Assembly (NCBI GenBank): GCA_030039575.1
Contig: JASHVH010000215.1
Coordinates: 1 to 7,421 of the forward strand
Length of the DNA: 7,421 nucleotides
DNA from: Acidimicrobiales bacterium
GTDB lineage: Bacteria; Actinomycetota; Acidimicrobiia; Acidimicrobiales; Palsa-688
Reading direction: 5' to 3'
How positions within the stretch are numbered: the first letter of the stretch is position 1; the number at the start of each line of letters is the position of its first letter. The notes beneath the pieces were generated by a model. The model saw only the letters and a program-made list of their open reading frames with translations. It did not search any database and was not told the DNA's origin. Below, one piece after another: positions 1 through 3,919 of this stretch. A program made the position numbers and the translations under genes.

Positions 1-364
1 CGACGAGGAACCGGTCCGGAGCTCCGCCGGCGCTCAGACCGTAGACGATCTCGAGAGCCTGACGCTGCGGAGCCGGCAGCCTGGCGAGCCGGTCGAGCAA
101 CGAAGCGCAGAGCTGGTGAAGACCGGCATATGCGAGCTCCATCTCCGACTCCACCCCAACAGCTCGGACGATCGTCACGTCCGACGCCGACCGGGCCAGG
201 TACTCGAGCAGGGCTGTCTTCCCGATTCCAGCCTCTCCGCGCACCACCAACGACCGGCCCTCTCCCCGGCGAACCGCATCAACCAATGTGTCCAGCAGCG
301 CACACTCTCTGGTGCGCCCCAGAAGAGCAATAGGCCGGGCTGGTACGACGGTGAAGTCCCCCAT
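1..364 (-). CDS. LuxR-family AAA ATPase transcriptional regulator, N-terminal part
   Basis: The frame is open from an ATG at 364 down to the left edge of the window, giving 121 residues without a stop. Residues 12-20 (IALLGRTRE) are the usual opening of large ATP-binding LuxR regulators. Residues 43-50 (GEAGIGKT) form a Walker A nucleotide-binding loop. Residues 70-90 (GVESEMELAYAGLHQLC and following) and the PAPQRQAL segment near 97-104 are hallmarks of this family. Known members are about 900 residues long, with an AAA/STAND ATPase front, TPR-like repeats and a C-terminal LuxR helix-turn-helix; those later parts lie outside the window, so the LuxR assignment rests on the N-terminus. Such proteins are cytoplasmic ATP-dependent activators, but the target cannot be told here. 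The start is supported by homology and by a promoter placing transcription start only a few bases upstream; no Shine-Dalgarno is seen. Confidence 0.9.
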   Translation of the reverse strand, partial: MGDFTVVPARPIALLGRTRECALLDTLVDAVRRGEGRSLVVRGEAGIGKTALLEYLARSASDVTIVRAVGVESEMELAYAGLHQLCASLLDRLARLPAPQRQALEIVYGLSAGGAPDRFLV

Positions 365-376
365 GGTCCCGGACCG

Positions 377-405
377 ATATTAAACCGCACGCCGCGAATC
401 GACAA
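377..405 (-). promoter_or_regulatory. Predicted promoter of the LuxR-type regulator, near-leaderless
   Basis: On the minus strand, TTGTCG (405-400) is followed by a 17-bp spacer and TAATAT (382-377). Each hexamer matches the sigma-70 consensus at four of six positions. Transcription would begin around 369-371, only about five to seven bases before the ATG at 364, so the mRNA would be almost leaderless. That agrees with the lack of a ribosome-binding site and with the commonness of leaderless genes in actinobacteria. A TTGACA further upstream (468-463) has no good -10 partner. Confidence 0.5.
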
Positions 406-541
406 GCAACGGCAGTTGTGCACACCGCGTGTCGGCCCTCCAGACCGCGCAGGGCACAGAATTGTCAAAAGAGATTCAATCACCTGCCTCATTGCGCCGC
501 GCGAGACTGCCGCAAGCACTTCGCTCGGCATACCGTGCCAG

Positions 542-563
542 CGTGGGGACTTCGTGGGGACTA
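542..563 (+). repeat. Two tandem 11-bp repeats (CGTGGGGACTT / CGTGGGGACTA)
   Basis: Two adjacent 11-bp units, 542-552 and 553-563, differ only in the last base. They lie about 90 bp left of the tRNA-like core at 653-700 and on the same side of the integrase gene. Tyrosine integrases bind short direct repeats (arm-type sites) flanking the crossover core, so an arm-site role is a reasonable inference. It could instead be a binding site for another regulator. Confidence 0.55.
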
Positions 564-652
564 GGGGCTGGCAACCCGTGTCACGACGTGGCAGCCACCG
601 GCACGAAATGGCTTGTAAAACAGAGTTACGTCTCTGTGACCAGGGAGCCCGA

Positions 653-700
653 CCACCTTTGCCAAGGTGAGGGTCGCGGGTTCAATTCCCGCCACCTCCA
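653..700 (+). other. tRNA-Gly(GCC)-like 3' half, probable attachment-site remnant
   Basis: A well-formed T arm is present: stem GCGGG (676-680), loop TTCAATT (681-687), stem CCCGC (688-692). It is followed by a CACCTCC acceptor strand (693-699) and discriminator A (700), with CGA rather than CCA after it. Before it, CCACC / GGTGA flanks a GCC anticodon (661-663), as in tRNA-Gly(GCC). The anticodon loop has eight bases because of an extra T, and the outermost stem pair is lost. No matching 5' acceptor strand (GGAGGTG) or D arm is found in the 150 bases upstream; instead there is an unrelated 6-bp hairpin, ACAGAG...CTCTGT, at 620-637. This is a tRNA 3' fragment, not a gene. Its position 205 bp before an integrase suggests an att core; integrases commonly cross over at the anticodon loop. 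Confidence 0.6.
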
Positions 701-704
701 CGAA

Positions 705-736
705 CCGTCGTCCGCACCGACCGTCGTCCGCTCCGG
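705..736 (+). repeat. Imperfect two-copy 16-bp tandem repeat
   Basis: Two 16-bp units (705-720 and 721-736) share the first ten bases, CCGTCGTCCG, and diverge slightly in the last six. They directly follow the tRNA-like fragment. They may belong to the attachment region or be simple sequence slippage; no function is claimed. Confidence 0.4.
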
Positions 737-904
737 AAATTACCTGGTCACGGTCGTATGAACTAGTCTGACCGACGTGGCAGGGCCAAGCGGTCTACCA
801 AGACGGTCTACTACGACGGCACCGACGTCTACTTCAAGCCTCGGGAGGTCGCCCCAAAACCGGCGTAAGCGAGGATCCGGTGGTGTCCAACCCGTGCGGG
901 AGGT

Positions 905-2029
905 GTGTGGCGAGTCGATGTTGAGGTAGCCCGCGACCCTGTCACCGGCAGGCGGCGGCGGGTGGCCCGCCTCGTACACGGCAGTCGCGAAGACGCCGAG
1001 ATTGCGCTTGCCCGGTTAAAGGTTGCCGATCACGAGAAGCGTTTGCCCCGGGGCGGGACCAACGCCCGATCAGTTCGCGCCGCTTTCCAGCTCTACCTCC
1101 AGGCGATCGACAGCGGGCTCGTCGAACTCGCGCCGCGCACGCGGGTCACCGTGCGCTCGGCAGCCAACACGATGTCAGCAGTCGAGCTCTCCGACGGAAG
1201 GATGTTCGGAGACGTTCGGCTGTCTCGCCTGACCTGGCATGACATCGAGAGCCTCTATGCATCGATGCGCGCGGTCGGGCATGGCACACCCTGGATCCGC
1301 CGTTGCGCAACCGTGCTGAGCCGCACCTTGGAACTGGCTCGCAAACGAGGCCTCCTCGACGCCAACCCAGCCAAGGACGCGGCGAGGCCCAGGTTGACCC
1401 GGACCAAGCCGTTTGCTCCCAGCAACTATGAGGTCGTGGACTTGCTCACGCGTGTACGGGTTGCCGACGCGGAGGTGGCTGACATGGTGACGGTACTCGC
1501 CAGTACGGATATGCGCGTCGGCGAGCTACTTGGCCTGTGTTGGTCGAACGTCGACCTCGAAAACGCGGAGGTTCACGTAGCTTGGGCAAGCACCGACGGC
1601 GGTCCGGGCGTCGGTCTGGTTCGCAAGCCAACCAAACGGTCGGACTGGCGAGATGTCCCGCTGACCGGCGCCGCCGTCGACGCCTTGCAGCACCAGCGCG
1701 CGCGCCGTTTGGAACTGTTGCAGGCCGAGCCAGCCGTCGAGAGCTACGTCTTTCCGGGAGGCATCGACCCGAAGGTTGCGATGCGGCCTGAGCGGCTGCA
1801 GAACCGATGGGCCGCGGCTCGAGGATCTTCAGCGGTCACCTTGGGCCATTTTCGCCACTTCGCAGCTACGTCAATGCTCAATGCCGGAGAGTCGTACCGC
1901 ACCGTGGCGGACATCCTGGGCAACAGCGAGTCCACCCTACGGCTCCATTACGACGGGCGGACCGATGTGGGCAAGCGCAAAGCGATAGCCGTGTTGGAAC
2001 TGGGGCCGTCAAACGACGGCGAGGCCTGA
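905..2029 (+). CDS. int: Tyrosine recombinase / phage-type integrase with altered active site
   Basis: A 374-residue protein with the length and layout of actinobacterial site-specific integrases. Residues 1-50 resemble the arm-binding N-terminus (VARDPVTGRRRR), residues about 60-160 match a core-binding SAM-like domain, and residues about 170-370 form the catalytic domain. The box I arginine is R204 (DMRVGELLGL), the beta-hairpin lysine is K244 (KPTKRSDWRDVPL), the box II arginine is R317 and the nucleophile is Y349. The position of the HxxR histidine holds Gly314 (TLGHFRH instead of TLHDFRH), and the LGH histidine is Asn340 (ILGNSE). Known families keep at least one of these, so activity is doubtful, although His315 is adjacent. 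GTG at 905 is the only start that keeps the GGVWRV-like homology, because TAA at 866-868 closes the frame upstream. GGGAGG at 898-903 is unusually close to it. An excisionase-like gene lies 470 bp downstream. Confidence 0.88.
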   Translation: MWRVDVEVARDPVTGRRRRVARLVHGSREDAEIALARLKVADHEKRLPRGGTNARSVRAAFQLYLQAIDSGLVELAPRTRVTVRSAANTMSAVELSDGRMFGDVRLSRLTWHDIESLYASMRAVGHGTPWIRRCATVLSRTLELARKRGLLDANPAKDAARPRLTRTKPFAPSNYEVVDLLTRVRVADAEVADMVTVLASTDMRVGELLGLCWSNVDLENAEVHVAWASTDGGPGVGLVRKPTKRSDWRDVPLTGAAVDALQHQRARRLELLQAEPAVESYVFPGGIDPKVAMRPERLQNRWAAARGSSAVTLGHFRHFAATSMLNAGESYRTVADILGNSESTLRLHYDGRTDVGKRKAIAVLELGPSNDGEA

Positions 2030-2094
2030 AGCCAACAGCTGCTTTAGATGTCACGACGAACAGCGTGGCCCGCAACGGCCGCGTTGCTGCGTCA

Positions 2095-2323
2095 AAGGGT
2101 CTGTCGCAAATCACTCTTCACGACTTCGACATACAGGCCCCGAATAGCCCTGCTCGCCCGAGTGTGCTCGAAGGTGGTGAGCGAGCGCTAGCGCCGCGCC
2201 TCCACCCAAATCACCTTGGACCGTTATGGCCACGTCGTGGAGTCGATGCAGGAGTCCGCGGCCGACGCCACCGGGGCCGTTTCTGCAATTCGAATAGCGC
2301 CTTTCGTTTTGGGAGTGCCGTAA
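2095..2323 (+). pseudogene. C-terminal remnant of a second tyrosine integrase
   Basis: The box II motif appears in one frame as GLSQITLHDF (2098-2127). The sequence then shifts by about two lost bases, where FRHT would be expected. The following frame reads SKVVSER (2168-2188), a TAG stop at 2189-2191, then RRASTQITLDRYGHVVESMQ (2192-2251), ending in TAA at 2321-2323. The family consensus at this point is KVVSERLGHASTQITLDRYGHV, so the stop and the RR replace LGH. The catalytic tyrosine of LDRYGH is still recognisable. Both a frameshift and a nonsense codon are needed to read it, so it is dead. It is not a duplicate of the integrase just upstream, whose C-terminus has STLRLHYDG and belongs to a different subgroup. 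Nothing of its first roughly 250 residues is visible, apparently replaced by the intact integrase gene. Confidence 0.82.
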
Positions 2324-2381
2324 AACCGCCGCCATGTCTCCCGGCTTACAGCTCGCTCGTGCATCCGCCGCTGCAAGTCGA

Positions 2382-2404
2382 ATCCTGAAGGTCGCCTACA
2401 GGAT
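2382..2404 (+). repeat. Inverted repeat ATCCTG / CAGGAT
   Basis: A perfect 6-bp inverted repeat (2382-2387 and 2399-2404) with an 11-base loop, between the integrase remnant and the excisionase-like gene. It could be an operator or an RNA hairpin. There is no T tract, so an intrinsic terminator is unlikely. Confidence 0.35.
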
Positions 2405-2432
2405 AGCCCGGACAGGCGATAGCCGTAGGGTA

Positions 2433-2453
2433 GAGGCCTAATGCCATGGCCTC
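2433..2453 (+). promoter_or_regulatory. Hairpin GAGGCC / GGCCTC just before a strong ribosome-binding site
   Basis: GAGGCC (2433-2438) pairs perfectly with GGCCTC (2448-2453) across a 9-base loop. It ends one base before GAAGGAGG (2454-2461), a near-ideal Shine-Dalgarno placed five bases upstream of the ATG at 2467. The hairpin sits where it could affect ribosome access or act as an operator for a regulator of the xis-like gene; both are inference. Confidence 0.4.
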
Positions 2454-2466
2454 GAAGGAGGTAATA

Positions 2467-2532
2467 ATGCCCATCCGTCCCGAGCTGCCGACCTGCACAT
2501 GCGCCCCGGTCTCGTCGACCCTCCCCGCTTAG
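2467..2532 (+). CDS. Short leader ORF (21 codons) before the HTH gene
   Basis: ATG at 2467 lies five bases after GAAGGAGG, the best ribosome-binding site in the left half of the window, yet the frame stops at TAG 2530-2532. The 21-residue peptide begins MPIRPELPTCTCAP. It overlaps, in another frame, the first codons of the downstream HTH reading frame if that starts at 2499. It is either a true leader peptide or the original start of the HTH gene cut off by a one-base indel between 2467 and 2565. The second option would explain why the good ribosome site serves so short a product. Confidence 0.4.
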   Translation: MPIRPELPTCTCAPVSSTLPA

Positions 2533-2813
2533 ACTCTGCGCTCCGACAGGTCAGAGGTGATGTCTTGAAGAGTGAGGAACGCGCCTTTGTCCGGGTGGCG
2601 GAGGCAGCTGTGATCCTCGGGATCTCGAGATCCGCGGCCTACGAGCTAGCAAATTCGTGGTTGGCGACCAGGGGCCAGGCGGGCTTGCCGGCGGTGCGCA
2701 TGGGGCGGTGTATTCTCGTCCCGCCAATCGTCAAAAGGTCAAGTTTCCACAAGGCCAAATTTGTCATAAGCGTGGTCCACTTTTGGGGCAAGGACAGAGG
2801 GGAACACTCGTAA
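2499..2813 (+). CDS. Excisionase-type helix-turn-helix protein with divergent C-terminus
   Basis: The segment VRVAEAAVILGISRSAAYEL (about residues 32-51), followed by ANSWLATRGQAGLPAVRMGR, matches the MerR/excisionase-like HTH_17 family. These are small DNA-binding proteins of mobile elements that control excision direction or plasmid genes. The outermost ATG at 2499 has no Shine-Dalgarno; TTG at 2565 has AGAGG seven bases upstream and would give 82 residues, closer to family size, so it may be the true start. Homology ends at RCILVPP (about residue 75). The last 29 residues, coded by visibly AT-richer DNA, do not resemble the usual VPVAALER ending and suggest a fusion or deletion junction near 2725. 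Its place just after integrase sequences fits a xis role, but which integrase it served is unknown. Confidence 0.7.
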   Translation: MRPGLVDPPRLDSALRQVRGDVLKSEERAFVRVAEAAVILGISRSAAYELANSWLATRGQAGLPAVRMGRCILVPPIVKRSSFHKAKFVISVVHFWGKDRGEHS

Positions 2814-2839
2814 GAGCCCTCCCACGCGGGAGGGCTCTT
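2812..2839. terminator. Strong hairpin terminator, possibly bidirectional
   Basis: A perfect 12-bp stem (2812-2823 with 2828-2839) encloses the loop ACGC. Its left arm overlaps the HTH stop codon (2811-2813). The stem ends in TT, followed by CTAAG, so the T tract is weak on the plus strand; the minus strand also ends in TT. It lies between convergent genes, the HTH gene on plus and the secreted-protein gene on minus ending at 2900, and could end transcription from both sides. Confidence 0.75.
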
Positions 2840-2845
2840 CTAAGC

Positions 2846-2892
2846 GTCCTACGTCGACTCTATGGCGGTCCTACGTCGACTCTCCTACGTCG
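2846..2892 (+). repeat. Direct repeats of CCTACGTCG(ACTCT)
   Basis: The 16-base unit GTCCTACGTCGACTCT occurs at 2846-2861 and again at 2868-2883. A third, partial copy CCTACGTCG follows at 2884-2892 and ends in GGAC, the complement of the GTCC that opens each full unit. Starts of the CCTACG core are 22 and 14 bp apart. The block lies between the terminator and the end of the minus-strand secreted-protein gene. It could be a protein-binding cluster, a recombination scar, or local duplication. Confidence 0.65.
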
Positions 2893-2899
2893 GACCATG

Positions 2900-3340
2900 T
2901 CACCGGGTAATCGGAGGCGAGGCCGTGGGTGAGGGGGACAGGCACGGCGGCAGTGCCCCGTAGCGGGTGGCCCTCAACTGGAGACTGCTGTTGAACAGGA
3001 ACAGGCTTTGCTGGTAAGCCACATACACCTTTCCCAGGTCAGTGATCAGCACCCCGTTCGCAAGGGCGTGGTTGGTGTCGGCCTGGTCCACGGAGCCTTG
3101 CAGAGGCGTAGCCGGGTCGACGGCCCTCAGCAAGGCCAGCGCAGTACGTGACAAACTGCCGAACGCCCTTCCACCGGCAAAGACGTAGACCCACGCTCCC
3201 GACTGGACAATGGCCCCGTCAGACCGGGTGGCCAAAGCGTTCATTGCAGGGCCTTCGACGCCGGCCGTCGCGCCCACGCTGAGCCCGCGCGGGCTGGGTA
3301 CAGTGACCACCATGTTGGCGTCGTAGCCGTCCAGGGACAA
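2900..3340 (-). CDS. C-terminal fragment of secreted repeat protein, downstream of an amber codon
   Basis: This frame continues, without any shift, from the segment ending at the TAG at 3343-3341; the first codon after the stop is TTG (3340-3338). The text SLDGYDANMVVTVPSP followed by GAIVQSGAWVYVFAGGRAFG (residues about 42-61) repeats a motif found before the stop, GAIVQFGNTRYVMAGGRAFG. It therefore holds the second copy of a roughly 100-residue extracellular repeat. No signal peptide, Shine-Dalgarno or independent start is evident, so it is best read as the separated tail of the 5637 gene. It could be expressed only by amber readthrough or by chance initiation at the TTG. It ends with TGA at 2902-2900, close to the repeat block and terminator. 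The function of the repeat is unknown to me. Confidence 0.6.
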   Translation of the reverse strand: MSLDGYDANMVVTVPSPRGLSVGATAGVEGPAMNALATRSDGAIVQSGAWVYVFAGGRAFGSLSRTALALLRAVDPATPLQGSVDQADTNHALANGVLITDLGKVYVAYQQSLFLFNSSLQLRATRYGALPPCLSPSPTASPPITR

Positions 3341-3919
3341 CTAGCCCGAGTTCGAGAAGCTGTGCAGCTGGCCGTCTGTGCCGGCTACATAGACGGTGGG
3401 AGTATCAAAGGGGCCCAGGGACGGGGTCGTAACCAGGGTGCCCGGGCGCAGCGTCGTCGCAGTGGGCGCGGCGCGGCCAGTCGGGGCCTGGACCACCTGT
3501 GCGTGGTCCAAATTCAGTTCGGGCCCTATGGCCGTCCCCGTGAAAAGGCCGAAGGCCCTCCCGCCGGCCATGACGTATCGGGTGTTGCCAAACTGCACGA
3601 TGGCGCCGTTGGGGTAGGACAACTGGGCACCGGGGAAGGGCCAAGGCGACGGGCCGCCAGTCGTGGTGGTCGTGGCGGGCGGTGGTTGTGCCGTGCTGGA
3701 GGCCGGCGGAGCGGTGACCGTCACCGTGCCCGGGTCGTAGCTGATGTCGTAGTTGTCGTCTACCGCACCGGCGCAGGTCGAGGCGTAGGCACCGGGCGGA
3801 GAGGAGCTGGTGGCGGTGGTCGAACAGGTGGGAGCGGTGGTGAGCGAAGCGGCCGTATCGCCGTTCACAAACCCCTCGTAGCTAGGGGTAATGGCCGGGG
3901 CCGCGTCCCCGTCGGTCAT
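3341..3919 (-). CDS. Middle fragment of secreted protein: MBG-like domain plus repeat unit
   Basis: Residues about 1-70 (TDGDAAPAITPSYEGFVNGD, TCSTTATSSSPPG, NYDISYDPGTVTV) match the MBG-type beta-sandwich domain common in bacterial surface proteins. A proline/threonine-rich linker (about 70-96, with TTTTT and PPP) leads to the first copy of the AGGRAFG repeat (from about 103). The ATG at 3919 overlaps the TGA of the upstream frame by four bases (ATGA), which by itself looks like translational coupling. However, codons before this ATG (SPIAVSTVS) continue the usual domain opening, there is no signal peptide, and the domain order follows naturally from the upstream product. I therefore read it as the same gene after a frameshift. 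It ends at TAG 3343-3341, where a glutamine codon CAG would need only one C-to-T change. Confidence 0.62.
   Translation of the reverse strand: MTDGDAAPAITPSYEGFVNGDTAASLTTAPTCSTTATSSSPPGAYASTCAGAVDDNYDISYDPGTVTVTAPPASSTAQPPPATTTTTGGPSPWPFPGAQLSYPNGAIVQFGNTRYVMAGGRAFGLFTGTAIGPELNLDHAQVVQAPTGRAAPTATTLRPGTLVTTPSLGPFDTPTVYVAGTDGQLHSFSNSG

Noticed and set aside
116..761. Plus-strand and minus-strand open frames across the LuxR N-terminus and tRNA-like region.
   Set aside because: The partial LuxR frame is clearly the real coding sequence, and the other frames show no family features.
767..868. A short protein-like frame (RSTKTVYYDGTDVYFKPREV) in the same frame as the integrase, ending at TAA 866-868.
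   Set aside because: It has no ATG/GTG start or ribosome-binding site and does not look like an integrase N-terminus. It could be the tail of a lost gene, but the evidence is too thin to list it as a feature.
2365..2398. Possible third tRNA T-arm (GCAAGTCGAATCCTG).
   Set aside because: The arms do not pair and the loop lacks the TTC start; the resemblance is limited to TCGAATCC.
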